A stretch of 64,000 nucleotides of DNA from CADEDV01 sp036383515. Lineage in GTDB: Bacteria; Bacteroidota; Bacteroidia; Chitinophagales; Chitinophagaceae. Position numbers and translations under genes: made by a program. The DNA is taken from NCBI GenBank assembly GCA_036383515.1, contig DASVOE010000129.1, positions 35,022-99,021 on the forward strand, given 5' to 3'. Below the pieces are notes generated by a model. That model made no database searches. It saw only the letters and a list, made by a program, of their open reading frames with translations, and was not told where the DNA came from. The number at the start of each line of letters is the position of its first letter. The stretch's first letter is position 1. Shown here one piece after another: positions 26,615-35,514 of this stretch.

Positions 26615-27787
26615 TTAATACGGATACCGGATGCGATACATCTCCCTTACTTTTTCCAGTATTGCCGAACGAAGCAATTCCAGGTTTCTTTTTTCAAGCG
26701 CAGAAATAAAAATGGCATTACCATTGGTTTCATTGTTCCAGCGGTCACGAAGATCTTCCAGTATTTCCTGCTTTGTTCTTTCTTCCAGCCATTCATCAAA
26801 GGTTTGTTTTTCGTAAAGATCCATTTTATTGAAAATGGTCAGTATTGGTTTGTCAAAGGCCTTTAATTCCTGCAACGTTTTATTCACTACTCCTATCTGT
26901 TCTTCATAAGCCGGGTGCGAAGTATCCACTACATGCAATAAAATATCAGCTTCCCTTACTTCATCCAGCGTACTTTTAAAACTTTCAACTAAATGGTGAG
27001 GCAGCTTGCGGATGAAACCCACCGTATCACTTAATAAAAAAGGAGTGGTATCAAAAACAACTTTGCTGGTAGTGGTATCCAGTGTGGCAAACAATTTATT
27101 TTCTGCAAACACTTCTCTCTTGCTCAGCAAATTCATAATGGTAGATTTGCCTACATTGGTATAACCTACAAGAGCTACCCGTATAAATTCGCCCCGGTCT
27201 TTTCGTTGTGTAAAGGACTGCTTATCTATTTCGGCTAATCGTTTTCTCAGCAACGTAATTTTATCCCGCACAATCCGCCGGTCCGTTTCTATCTCACTTT
27301 CACCCGGGCCTCTGGTGCCGATGCCGCCACCGAGCCGCTCCAGGTGTTTCCACATACCTCTCAGTCTTGGTAATATATATTGGTATTGGGCCAACTCTAC
27401 CTGTGCTTTGGCCTGTGCGGTTTTAGCCCTGCTGGCAAAAATGTCAAGGATAAGATCGGAGCGGTCAATGGTTTTTACTTCCAGCGCTTTTTCTATATTG
27501 TTGATCTGTGCGCCGCTGAGCTCATCATCAAAAATCACCAGCCGGATATCTTTATCCTTTACATAATGAGCAATCTCTTCTAATTTTCCTTTGCCGATAA
27601 AAGTCCGGCTATCGGGATGTGCCAGTTTTTGAGTAAATCTTTTTACAGTAACGGCTCCGGCTGTCTCGGCCAGGAAAGACAATTCATCCAGGTATTCCTG
27701 CACCTGTGGTTCCGTCTGTTCCTTTTGAATTACACCCACCAGCACGGCTCTTTCTTCTTTTGCGATCTTGTTTTTTTTATCCAGCAT
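26615..27787 (-). CDS. hflX: Ribosome-associated GTPase HflX
   Basis: The 390-residue protein has the HflX N-terminal domain (residues 1 to about 200, with the glycine-rich RLGGGIGTRGPGESEIETDRR linker) and a G domain with GYTNVGKST at 208-216, DTVGFIRKLPHH and NKMD. HflX is a GTP/ATP-binding factor that splits stalled ribosomes, notably under heat stress. Full length, no domain missing. A promoter-like TACTTTTG (27861-27868) sits just past the terminator of the upstream gene. Confidence 0.96.
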   Translation of the reverse strand: MLDKKNKIAKEERAVLVGVIQKEQTEPQVQEYLDELSFLAETAGAVTVKRFTQKLAHPDSRTFIGKGKLEEIAHYVKDKDIRLVIFDDELSGAQINNIEKALEVKTIDRSDLILDIFASRAKTAQAKAQVELAQYQYILPRLRGMWKHLERLGGGIGTRGPGESEIETDRRIVRDKITLLRKRLAEIDKQSFTQRKDRGEFIRVALVGYTNVGKSTIMNLLSKREVFAENKLFATLDTTTSKVVFDTTPFLLSDTVGFIRKLPHHLVESFKSTLDEVREADILLHVVDTSHPAYEEQIGVVNKTLQELKAFDKPILTIFNKMDLYEKQTFDEWLEERTKQEILEDLRDRWNNETNGNAIFISALEKRNLELLRSAILEKVREMYRIRYPY

Positions 27788-27860
27788 AATAAAATGGCCG
27801 GGAAGGCAGGAGGCGGAAGTAAATGAAAAACACTTACCGACTTACTATCTTACCGGCGCA

Positions 27861-27868
27861 CAAAAGTA
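27861..27868 (-). promoter_or_regulatory. Promoter -7 element upstream of hflX
   Basis: TACTTTTG on the minus strand matches TAnnTTTG, 73 bp before the hflX start. A TTGG lies about 26 bp further upstream, which is longer than the usual -33 spacing. Confidence 0.4.
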
Positions 27869-27904
27869 AAAAATAAAAGCGACCGGCCTGTCGCCAATCG
27901 CTTT
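27868..27904 (-). terminator. Terminator of the outer-membrane protein gene
   Basis: On the minus strand AAAGCGA-TT-GGC and GCC-GG-TCGCTTT pair with a small internal loop and are followed by TATTTTTT. It begins 24 bp after the stop codon at 27928 and separates that gene from hflX. Confidence 0.7.
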
Positions 27905-27927
27905 CAATATAAATATTAATAGAAAGT

Positions 27928-28656
27928 TTAAAGACCGCTTAAAGTAATGCCGATCGAGAAAGGTTTTACCTGTGGCCCTGCTCCTTCCTTGAACAGGCTG
28001 TTGAGTTGATAATTTCCATACAACGTGAAATGACCCAACCCCACTCTTGCTGTGGCAACAAAACGATTCTTATTAAAAAAACGTTTGCTCGATTCTTTCA
28101 TCACGTAATCGTTGAGCGTATTATTATTCCTGTTTTCATATTTTGAATTGCGGGTATGGGCATTGATCAGCGTTCCGATTTTTACACCGATAGCTGCTTT
28201 AAAGCTTTTACCCGGGTTTAAGGGATCAGGTGTAAACCGAAGTTCTATAGGAGCTTCGAGATAAGCAGTAGCGATCTTTGTTTTTTTGAAATGATCCGTA
28301 TCCGAACGATCCGAGAAGCGGAGTGTGGGGGTAAGATCTTTTATACCCACATACGTTTTCGAAAAAAGAATATGATCTGTAGAAATGCCGGGACCTATGG
28401 CAATACTCATCTTAGGATTTGTTTTAAAAGGAAAATCCAGCATGAAATAAATATTAAAGCTTTTTGAAAAGCCGCTGGTCTTCACACTATCGGGAGCACT
28501 GGCCCAGTTAGTATAACCAAACTGCAGCAGTAAATGGTCATTGGCACGGTTACTCAGATCAATGGGTTTCTTTTTAGCCGGAACAACTGTTGTATCCTGT
28601 GCAAATAAAGCAGTGGTAAACAGGGCACAGGCTAGTAACGATAAAATCTTCTTCAT
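27928..28656 (-). CDS. Outer-membrane beta-barrel protein (PorT-like)
   Basis: The 242-residue protein has a signal peptide (about 1-19, ALFAQ) and about eight amphipathic strands, with loops such as GPGISTDHILFSKTY and a strand-type C-terminus (FSIGITLSGL). This is the pattern of small Bacteroidota barrels of the PorT/OmpW type. Function is unknown. A -7-like TACATTTG lies at 28674-28681 upstream. It precedes hflX on the same strand but has its own terminator. Confidence 0.75.
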   Translation of the reverse strand: MKKILSLLACALFTTALFAQDTTVVPAKKKPIDLSNRANDHLLLQFGYTNWASAPDSVKTSGFSKSFNIYFMLDFPFKTNPKMSIAIGPGISTDHILFSKTYVGIKDLTPTLRFSDRSDTDHFKKTKIATAYLEAPIELRFTPDPLNPGKSFKAAIGVKIGTLINAHTRNSKYENRNNNTLNDYVMKESSKRFFNKNRFVATARVGLGHFTLYGNYQLNSLFKEGAGPQVKPFSIGITLSGL

Positions 28657-29144
28657 AAGTTTTAAGTAGTGGGCAAATGTATTTTCATCCCGGTTAATAA
28701 AAGGTTAAAGAACCTTGTATGATAGCAAATAAAAAAACCTGCAATACGGTTGCACAAAGTAATCTGCATTACTACTCTTTGTGTCGTTGCGGGACTTTGT
28801 GATGGTTATTTGATCCTGCAAGGGATACAATCGGGCACTACTGCTATAAATCATTTTGTTTATAATAGTAACCCCAGACCATCTATTCAATTCACTATTC
28901 AAAAAATTCGGATAACCTCAATTATCTAACTGTCAGATAATGAACGCAAATATAGTAATTCATTTTTGATAAGGCTGGAACGAATAAGCTCTACCGGATA
29001 ACTCAGTTCCAATGGAAATAAATCGATGCGTGGGGCATACCCTGTTACTATCCCGGAAACGAATAGTTGAAGGAAAGACAATGAGAGAGTGTGTTGATCT
29101 TACAAGAGCCGTTACATGTTACATTCCTGTCTTTAGAGATAGCT
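28657..29144. other. Gene-free stretch with a degenerate repeat
   Basis: No gene supported. It carries the upstream region of the barrel gene and the inverted repeat at 28753-28801. Confidence 0.5.
28753..28801. repeat. Degenerate CTTTGCG-type inverted repeat
   Basis: Arms CACAAAGT (28753-28760) and ACTTTGTG (28794-28801); the centre CTTTGTGTCGTTGCGGGAC resembles CTTTGCGTCTTGGGTTACTT at 7901-7920. Probably a second, decayed copy of the repeat at 7857. Confidence 0.45.
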
Positions 29145-30566
29145 CTATTTTTCTACCAATATTTTTTGAGTGAAATGCGTCCGGCTGTTGCTTATCTCCA
29201 GCATATACACCCCGGCAGCAGATTGTGACGGAAGTGGTAGAACAGCACTTCCATTTGCTCCCATAATGGTATTGCCTTTTAATACCAACCGGCCACCAGC
29301 ATTAAACAGGCGATATTCAAATAAACCATCCCACCCGGTTTTATTAAAAATGGTTATTACACTTCGTACAGGATTCAGCACATAAAAGGAAACAGGAGAC
29401 ACCTGGGTTTCAGTAACCGCTACGATTTTTGTATACATGAATTTTCCATCCAGATCAACTGCTTTTACCCGGTAATACGTAATACCCTGCAATGCCGATG
29501 GATCTTCAAAGTCATAATGCTGCGTGAAGGGAGAATTACGGGCCGCTACCATGCCAATTGTTTTATAAGTTCTGGCATCATCGCTGCGCTGCACATCAAA
29601 ACGATCTACATTCTCTTCGTTTTCACTTATCCAATGGAGAAAACTGGAACCCGATCTTCTCTCCGCAGTAAAGCTGATAATTTTTAACGGAAGAGGAATA
29701 GAATGATATCCCAGGGTAATCGCTCCAAAAGAACTGAGTGCACTTGAAGTGATAGTACCGGTTGCAGTTGTGTTGCCACTGGCCGTGCCTCCGGCATCTG
29801 TCCAGTTGCTTCCGGTATATTGTGCCACCCGGATATCACTGAGAAGAACATTATCCATATGCACTTTGGAGTGATCCCAGTTCACGGTGATTTGAGCGGT
29901 GCCACCACTGATTTTATCCAGCTCCCAATACTCGCTGGCTTTTACCATCACAAGGGGTGGCGCAAGGCTAGTCGTATGCTGGGATGGAGTAAAGTAATGA
30001 CCATTTATTTCGGAGACAGCGGATAAATTAGATATCGCTATCGGGCGGTGATAAGTAAGATCACCAACCGGGAACGTGAAATTAGTATTACCCATTTTTT
30101 TAACCCAACCTGTTACATGACGGCTGTCGTTACTGCCTGTATGTGAAGAACCAGACTCATATACCAGGTGATAGGGTGTAACAGAAGTAGAGATCAGTCC
30201 GGCGGTAAAAGTATGCAGGCCAGCTACACTTAAGTTAGCATTGAGCATAATCCCGCTGTTATTGTTTGTTTGTAGATTATATGTTTTAAAAGGCTGAGAA
30301 CCGTTTAATGATTGCAGGCTGTTGCCATTCAGGTATAAAGTACCAGAGGCTGCGGACATGGATGCCTGGTCATTGCTGATGTTTCCCATTATATAAAGAC
30401 TCCCGTTATTTATCAAACCAGCGGTAGAGGTATTGGTAAAATCTCCAAATCCGCTTACGGAAGCTCCTGCATGCAGCTGAAAATTACCCATGTTTGTAAA
30501 AGCACTTTGTGCATATACACAACTACAGGAAAGGATTGCTATTATATAGGTGATGATTGTTTTCAT
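29145..30566 (-). CDS. T9SS type A sorting-domain protein
   Basis: From the ATG at 30566 the product has 473 residues: signal peptide (MKTIITYIIAILSCSCVYAQ), a repetitive beta region of the kind seen in Bacteroidota surface proteins (NNGSLYIMGNISNDQ...), a fibronectin-like module (LPLKIISFTAERRSGSSFLHW...) and a T9SS type A C-terminal domain ending KILVEK. The later ATG is preferred to the one at 30611 because it starts the signal peptide directly. It follows the beta-helix protein gene after 23 bp and is probably in the same operon. Confidence 0.85.
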   Translation of the reverse strand: MKTIITYIIAILSCSCVYAQSAFTNMGNFQLHAGASVSGFGDFTNTSTAGLINNGSLYIMGNISNDQASMSAASGTLYLNGNSLQSLNGSQPFKTYNLQTNNNSGIMLNANLSVAGLHTFTAGLISTSVTPYHLVYESGSSHTGSNDSRHVTGWVKKMGNTNFTFPVGDLTYHRPIAISNLSAVSEINGHYFTPSQHTTSLAPPLVMVKASEYWELDKISGGTAQITVNWDHSKVHMDNVLLSDIRVAQYTGSNWTDAGGTASGNTTATGTITSSALSSFGAITLGYHSIPLPLKIISFTAERRSGSSFLHWISENEENVDRFDVQRSDDARTYKTIGMVAARNSPFTQHYDFEDPSALQGITYYRVKAVDLDGKFMYTKIVAVTETQVSPVSFYVLNPVRSVITIFNKTGWDGLFEYRLFNAGGRLVLKGNTIMGANGSAVLPLPSQSAAGVYMLEISNSRTHFTQKILVEK

Positions 30567-30589
30567 GGCTGCTGGTAGTTGGGTAAACC

Positions 30590-32365
30590 TTATTTCGCAT
30601 CCGTTAACCATTGCACACTGTGGAATGTAAGAACATCGCCGCTGACAGAGGAGTTGCAGTATAGTTCGAAATAATCACCCGGCCCTACATCCTGCAAATA
30701 AACGACGGTTGAAAATTGGTACGGTTGACCAGATGTGGACAGGCGCACATCGGTTTGACCGAGTATAGTTGCTGTATTTCCATTTTTTACAAATCCCACA
30801 GATGCGGTCTTATTAGGCGAGCTGCAAGAAAAACTACCTGTTATAATAATATAGGCATTTCGTCTGTTTGCAGATTGATAAGTGATTTTATTGTTTGCAA
30901 CGGTCCACTTTGTAGTGACAGACGATGTATTGGTCCAGACGGCTTTTACCCAGGTTCCCGTAGTGGTAACCGTTGTTGTAGAAACATTATTATTTACAGT
31001 GATCTTGCAACTGGGGCTATGATCTCCCTCACCGGCATTACCTTCAATATAAGCATTGGCATCTCTTCCATCAGCACGGCTAAAATCAAATCCATAAATA
31101 TATTTTCCAACATTGTTCCATAAATTTCCGGATACATGTATGTTATTGAATGAAGTAAAAGTGGAAGGATCGTAAACAATAGCCGTATCAGACGAAGAAG
31201 CATTATAATATCCGCCGGATAATAATTGGATAGTAGCCTTATTACCCCTCTCCAGGTCTATCCCTACTTTACAATGTATAAAATCTGTTTCGGCAACCTT
31301 TATGACGACACTATCCATGCTGCTATTCACCAATATACCATTAGCTTTTGCATTAAGTATATCGCATTCAAATAGCCAAAGCTCTGCATTACTTGAATCG
31401 TAAATAGCATTATTAAATTTGTCAATGGAGCAATCTTTTACTTCATGGTAAGTACCGCTTCCTACTAACCGGATAGCATCTTCTCCCGTTACTGTTCCAT
31501 AACCAGGCAATGTAGAGGCATCAAACTGCAGCATTTTGAAATTACAATCAGATACGCACCTGAACATGGGTTTGCCGGCAAGTCCGCTGGCCGCAGCAAT
31601 GGTTGTTGTTCCGAATGATAAACCCTGGAAGGTAACCGGATAAGGCAGATCAATAACGAGTGTGGCTGGTACATCATAACTATTTTCACCCAGCCTTACT
31701 ACTGTTGGACCGGTCATGTGTACATTCAAAAACTCAACTACTTCCTGCAGCGTAGTCCAGCTGCTATGATCACTGACGTCCAGTAATTCGTCGGCCCTGT
31801 TTTCTTTCGTTTTTATAACCCAGTTACCACCTGTTGCTACAAAAGTTTGAGCGCAGTACTTTGTCAGTGTTGAAGTGCTTTCGCTATCAATAGTTTCTCC
31901 GGCATTCCCCTGGATAGTAATGACATGAATATGGGTTCCTACATTTTTTATTGTAATAGCTAAACCATTGTCTGCTGATGTAATGGCGGGCAATGTTAAG
32001 GTGATATCATTACTTGCCAGCACAAATGTTTCTTTTTTGGTAAGAGTAGTTGTTGCTGTTTTTGTAACAACATTTAATTCACTGGTTGCTACTAATTTCC
32101 ATTCCGTACCATTCCAGTAATAATATCCGTCTGCCAAAGTCCCACCCGTGCTATAAACAAGCATACCGGCAGGAACAGTGCCCGAAAGAGGGGAAACAGA
32201 ACTTGAACTGTTTAATGCTACTCTTGGTGGAAGAAAGCCTTTATTGGTGCTTTCCATTTCGAGAAGTGAATTGGCGTTAATGGTACCGGGATTGTTGCCA
32301 ATTTTTACTTGCGCTTGTGCAGCCAGTAATAGCACAAGCAAAGCGGTGGTCATAAGGATTTTCAT
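30590..32365 (-). CDS. Secreted beta-helix protein with tail-fibre-like head domain
   Basis: The 591-residue protein has a signal peptide (ends AAQAQ), a stretch common in Bacteroidota secreted proteins (VKIGNNPGTINANSLLEMES), a region of parallel beta-helix character (about 220-420, with turns such as HEVKDCSIDKFNNAIYDSSNAELWLFECDI) and a C-terminal ~140-residue beta domain rich in Thr and Ser. No T9SS C-terminal domain is seen, unlike its operon partner at 29145. A polysaccharide-binding or surface role is possible. A TACTTTTG element lies upstream at 32394-32401. Confidence 0.65.
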   Translation of the reverse strand: MKILMTTALLVLLLAAQAQVKIGNNPGTINANSLLEMESTNKGFLPPRVALNSSSSVSPLSGTVPAGMLVYSTGGTLADGYYYWNGTEWKLVATSELNVVTKTATTTLTKKETFVLASNDITLTLPAITSADNGLAITIKNVGTHIHVITIQGNAGETIDSESTSTLTKYCAQTFVATGGNWVIKTKENRADELLDVSDHSSWTTLQEVVEFLNVHMTGPTVVRLGENSYDVPATLVIDLPYPVTFQGLSFGTTTIAAASGLAGKPMFRCVSDCNFKMLQFDASTLPGYGTVTGEDAIRLVGSGTYHEVKDCSIDKFNNAIYDSSNAELWLFECDILNAKANGILVNSSMDSVVIKVAETDFIHCKVGIDLERGNKATIQLLSGGYYNASSSDTAIVYDPSTFTSFNNIHVSGNLWNNVGKYIYGFDFSRADGRDANAYIEGNAGEGDHSPSCKITVNNNVSTTTVTTTGTWVKAVWTNTSSVTTKWTVANNKITYQSANRRNAYIIITGSFSCSSPNKTASVGFVKNGNTATILGQTDVRLSTSGQPYQFSTVVYLQDVGPGDYFELYCNSSVSGDVLTFHSVQWLTDAK

Positions 32366-32848
32366 AAGATGGACTCTTTATTAGGATGCTGACCAAAAGT
32401 AATTCAGGATTTTACCAACCTATAATAGCGGGCTGCCCTTTTTTTCTCTTTTATATGTTTTCTCACTTTATAACTAAGTATAAACACATAGTTATTACAA
32501 TATCCCAATTATATTAGGGAGGAGAAAGCCCTTAGGGCATGGATCGAAAGGAAGAAAACCAATAGAACTTCAGCAGGGGGTGAATGAACGTTAGCTCATC
32601 TTTTCTTTATTAATAAAGACGGTTCGTGTATCGGCTATTACTCAGATGATAGTAATTTTTTATGAATGGGGCTCTTAGCAGAAGCGCTGGGTATGAATAC
32701 ACTTCAAAAACACCCGGTTATATAAACAGTTCAAAAAGATTTGCGGGTAAAGCTTTGGCTGTGGAAGTTATATAAGTTGTAAAATTAAATTCAAGCATGT
32801 GCCATAGTGAATATCTTATTTACTTTAGACAGAATCAAAGAGTTCGTG
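32366..32848. other. Gene-free stretch between divergent genes
   Basis: Upstream of the beta-helix protein and of the thioredoxin-like gene. Contains TACTTTTG (32394-32401, minus strand), a -7 match without a well-placed -33. No gene or RNA supported. Confidence 0.5.
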
Positions 32849-34288
32849 ATGAAACAATTTTGGACTGTAAAATGGCTACTACTGACTTTTTTAGTTTATA
32901 TACCCTGGCCTTTTCAGGCTCAAACAACCAACCGAGATGCTGTTCATTGTCTCATTCAAGGTAATCTTCCTTCCTATGCAGAAAAATCCCTGGATATATA
33001 TCTTTTTAGCCTTATCAGGGATACCTCCTTTACTATTCCTATTGACGAGAACGGTCTTTTTAAATATGATCTTAGTTATCCCTACCTAAAGTCAGTAAGC
33101 CTTCATATTGATTCAATAAAGCTTTTTAGTAATATCGTACACAATGATTCATTGCAAATACTTGAGAGTAAAAATGGATTACAAATGAAGGTCCCGGATC
33201 CACAGCGCACTTTAGTGATTAACGAAGCAGCGAGGTTTTTTAATAAGTGGGATATGAAAAAAATATCAAGTGAAGGCGACATTGATGATCATGAGGCCGT
33301 CAGACAATTTACAGGTTTTTACAATAGTCAATTGGCTAGCCTTTTATCAAACGATATGGATCCCAACGTTGCAGCCCCAATAATTACCGATATTTATTAT
33401 TCTGTACTTTCTGAGATGCAGGCATACAAAAAAGGATTATTACCAACATTTGGTCTCAAGGCTACGATCCCTGCAAATTATAAATACAAAAGTCTGTTGA
33501 AAACTCCAGCACCTTACAGCTACAAGCAAATCGATACCTCTCTTTTTAATAACTCAGCCAGGTACCGTGACTTTATTTTTTATTATTGCACACAAGGAAG
33601 CTTTAGCCTCTTTTCAACCCCTCCCAGTAACAAGGATTTCAATGAATCTCATGAGCAAAGAAATTTCTTATATGTTTATTATTTGGTGCCTACTACTTCT
33701 GTAAGAGATTGGGTTTTGTTTACTATGCTCAAAACCTATTTGTCAAATAGGAAATTCAAAGATTTTCAGCTTGGGTTGGAGCATTACGCAAAAAATACGG
33801 GAAATAAGCAGTATCTAAACTACTTGCAACTCTACTATGACCGAATAAAACATCTACAAGTTGGAAGCGCTGCACTTGATTTTACTTTGCCTGACATTAA
33901 TGGCAGATCTGTTTCATTAAGCGATTTTAAAGGGAAAGTTGTATATATAAATTTTTGGGGGGTGCACTGCGGTCCTTGCATATCAAACTTTAAGCAATAT
34001 TACAGAGCAATAAGAGAGAAATATAAGAATGTTGTATTCCTCAATATCTGTGTTGAAGGCAGCGAGCCCGATTGGAAGTCGCTTGTAAAAGAACTTGGTT
34101 TAGAAGGAATTAATTTAAAAGCTGATGGATGGACGGACGCTGCTGTTTGTAAGTTGTATGATGTCTATTCGGTACCTGACTATTATGTAATAAATAAAGC
34201 AGGGCAAATTGCAGAGGTCTTGCAACCCGCAACACTATATCAATTTTTGAAAATTGCACCAAATTACGATGCATTCGAAAAATATTAA
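32849..34288 (+). CDS. TlpA-family thioredoxin-like protein, long form
   Basis: From the ATG at 32849 the product has 479 residues with a signal peptide (ends PFQAQ), about 310 residues of unrecognised sequence, and a C-terminal TlpA/ResA-type thioredoxin domain with C374-G-P-C377 (WGVHCGPC) preceded by LPDINGRSVSLSDFKGKVVYINFW. Such proteins reduce or exchange disulfides in the periplasm. The long N-terminal part is typical of Bacteroidota versions and may sense substrate. An in-frame GTG at 32807 would put 14 residues ahead of the signal peptide and is rejected. Confidence 0.85.
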   Translation: MKQFWTVKWLLLTFLVYIPWPFQAQTTNRDAVHCLIQGNLPSYAEKSLDIYLFSLIRDTSFTIPIDENGLFKYDLSYPYLKSVSLHIDSIKLFSNIVHNDSLQILESKNGLQMKVPDPQRTLVINEAARFFNKWDMKKISSEGDIDDHEAVRQFTGFYNSQLASLLSNDMDPNVAAPIITDIYYSVLSEMQAYKKGLLPTFGLKATIPANYKYKSLLKTPAPYSYKQIDTSLFNNSARYRDFIFYYCTQGSFSLFSTPPSNKDFNESHEQRNFLYVYYLVPTTSVRDWVLFTMLKTYLSNRKFKDFQLGLEHYAKNTGNKQYLNYLQLYYDRIKHLQVGSAALDFTLPDINGRSVSLSDFKGKVVYINFWGVHCGPCISNFKQYYRAIREKYKNVVFLNICVEGSEPDWKSLVKELGLEGINLKADGWTDAAVCKLYDVYSVPDYYVINKAGQIAEVLQPATLYQFLKIAPNYDAFEKY

Positions 34289-34489
34289 GTGCTCTAAGTA
34301 GTTAGGTTAATCTTACACGATTATTTTATTTCCAAGTACATATTGCTATAAGTTCGTCGTAAACTCACATAGCCTTGGTTATTTTCTTGTATTAGGCCGG
34401 AGATAATAAACAAAAGTAAAAGCTTTCTTATCTCGTGACCGTATGCAATTCAATAAGGATGAATCATTTTGTGCAAGTCCTGTGCAAAT

Positions 34490-34530
34490 AAAAAAGGGTT
34501 TCGAACTACTATTGGCTGAAACCCTTTATT
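34490..34530. terminator. Terminator between the thioredoxin-like gene and tRNA-Ile2
   Basis: AAAGGGTTTC (34493-34502) and GAAACCCTTT (34518-34527) form a perfect 10-bp stem with A-rich and T-rich flanks, so it can work in both directions. It lies right after the 3' end of the tRNA on the minus strand. Confidence 0.8.
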
Positions 34531-34536
34531 TGTGTG

Positions 34537-34610
34537 TGGACCCTGCAGGGCACGATCCTGCGACCCCCTGATTATGAGTCAGGTGCTCTAACCAACTGAG
34601 CTAAGGGTCC
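34537..34610 (-). tRNA. tRNA with CAU anticodon, most likely tRNA-Ile2
   Basis: Acceptor stem GGACCCT/AGGGTCC, D arm GCTC/GAGC, anticodon stem CCTGA/TCAGG around CTCATAA, and T stem GCAGG/CCTGC all fold. The acceptor, GACTCATAATC arm and GGTCGC junction resemble bacterial tRNA-Ile2, whose CAU is changed to lysidine-AU, more than elongator tRNA-Met. The T loop reads ATCGTGC, not TTCrAnn: positions 54 and 58 are A and U, the reverse of the conserved pair. No CCA is encoded. A decayed copy of it lies directly upstream. Confidence 0.85.
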
Positions 34611-34767
34611 ATTTGTATAAAACAGCAAATGGGTTAATAAATAAAGAACTTTTTCCTGCGACCCTCCCGATATAATCGGGATGCTCTAACCATTCCGATT
34701 GCTATCGGAAGAGCTAAGGGTCCATTTGTATAAAACAGCAAATGAATTAATAAATAAAGAGCTTTTT
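34557..34767. repeat. Tandem direct repeat of the tRNA-Ile2 region
   Basis: Unit 1 is 34557-34654 (98 bp) and unit 2 is 34655-34767 (113 bp). Both run from CCTGCGACC to an AAAGARCTTTTT end and share the flank ATTTGTATAAAACAGCAAAT. The 15-bp length difference equals the D-loop insertion (18 bases in place of 3). Confidence 0.92.
34655..34723 (-). pseudogene. Truncated and rebuilt copy of tRNA-Ile2
   Basis: This segment repeats the tRNA from its 5' end to the first half of the T stem, then stops, so the T loop and 3' acceptor strand are missing. The D-loop bases AGT are replaced by the palindrome TTCCGATAGCAATCGGAA, and the 17-nt anticodon arm is replaced by a 17-nt palindrome, TCCCGATTATATCGGGA. 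It cannot be a tRNA. The flanking 44 bp are also duplicated, so the unit is a 98-bp tandem repeat that grew to 113 bp. Confidence 0.9.
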
Positions 34768-34783
34768 AACGATTAAGCGTTTG

Positions 34784-34816
34784 CAAAAATAGAAAAACCA
34801 CGGTAATTAAATCAAA
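34784..34816 (-). promoter_or_regulatory. Promoter for the tRNA-Ile2 pseudocopy and gene
   Basis: On the minus strand TTTG (34813-34816) and TATTTTTG (34784-34791) are separated by 21 bp, a good fit to the -33/-7 Bacteroidota promoter. Transcription would begin near 34778, run through the pseudocopy and then the real tRNA. The sigma factor gene starts at 34828 in the other direction. Confidence 0.6.
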
Positions 34817-34827
34817 ATAAATATTCC

Positions 34828-35451
34828 ATGTATTCCTTAGATTTACACTGCTTACATATGCTTGAGAACGATCACATAAAACGATTGCTCACTGCTATTG
34901 CTTTGAATAACGACCAGGCTGCTTACAAAGAACTATTTATCCTGCTGCACAGTCGTCTCAGGCAATTTGCGTATTCCATTTTAAAATCAAACGAAGAAGC
35001 TGAAGAACTCGTTTCCGATCTTTTTATCCGCATCTGGGAAAAAAGAGACCAGGTTGGCAGCATAGAAGCCCCCCTCTTATATTTTTATACTACTGTCAAA
35101 AACCTGGCATTTAACCGCATCAGTAAACAAAAAAGGCAACAAAGCCTTTCATCAGAAGATTGGCTGGTACAATTGAACAGTGTTTATTTTGACCCGGAAC
35201 AACTGATGATGACCGAGGAAATGATGCGCCAGATCCGCCAGGCGGTAAATGACCTGCCTCCCCGTTGCCGCATTATTTTTAAATTGATCAAAGAAGATGG
35301 ACTTAAATACCGCGAAGTAGCCGAACTGCTTCACCTGTCGGTAAAAACCATCGAAGCACAGATGGCTATAGCGCTGCGCCGCATCGGCAAATGCATGCAC
35401 TTTGAAGTAAAAGGCTTTTCTCCCTCCCAGTTGAGTATAAAAAATAAATAA
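34828..35451 (+). CDS. ECF-type RNA polymerase sigma factor, PUL regulator
   Basis: The 207-residue sigma-70-family protein has region 2 (FAYSILKSNEEAEELVSDLFIRIWEKRDQV) and region 4 (LPPRCRIIFKLIKEDGLKYREVAELLHLSVKTIEAQM), the layout of the Bacteroidota expansion of ECF sigma factors. It is followed by a FecR-like anti-sigma gene and a SusC with an STN domain, so it should drive transcription of this locus when substrate docks on SusC. A shorter start at 34858 (MLENDHIK) is possible. Confidence 0.93.
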   Translation: MYSLDLHCLHMLENDHIKRLLTAIALNNDQAAYKELFILLHSRLRQFAYSILKSNEEAEELVSDLFIRIWEKRDQVGSIEAPLLYFYTTVKNLAFNRISKQKRQQSLSSEDWLVQLNSVYFDPEQLMMTEEMMRQIRQAVNDLPPRCRIIFKLIKEDGLKYREVAELLHLSVKTIEAQMAIALRRIGKCMHFEVKGFSPSQLSIKNK

Positions 35452-35514
35452 TGGATTGGCTTAGGGGTAAACATTGAGTTAGACTGTCTTAATGTTTTAC
35501 ACTAACTATTGCTG

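Noticed and set aside
34440..34536. Possible integration site at the 3' end of tRNA-Ile2
   Set aside because: The duplication next to this tRNA is on its 5' side, and no integrase or foreign gene block was found.
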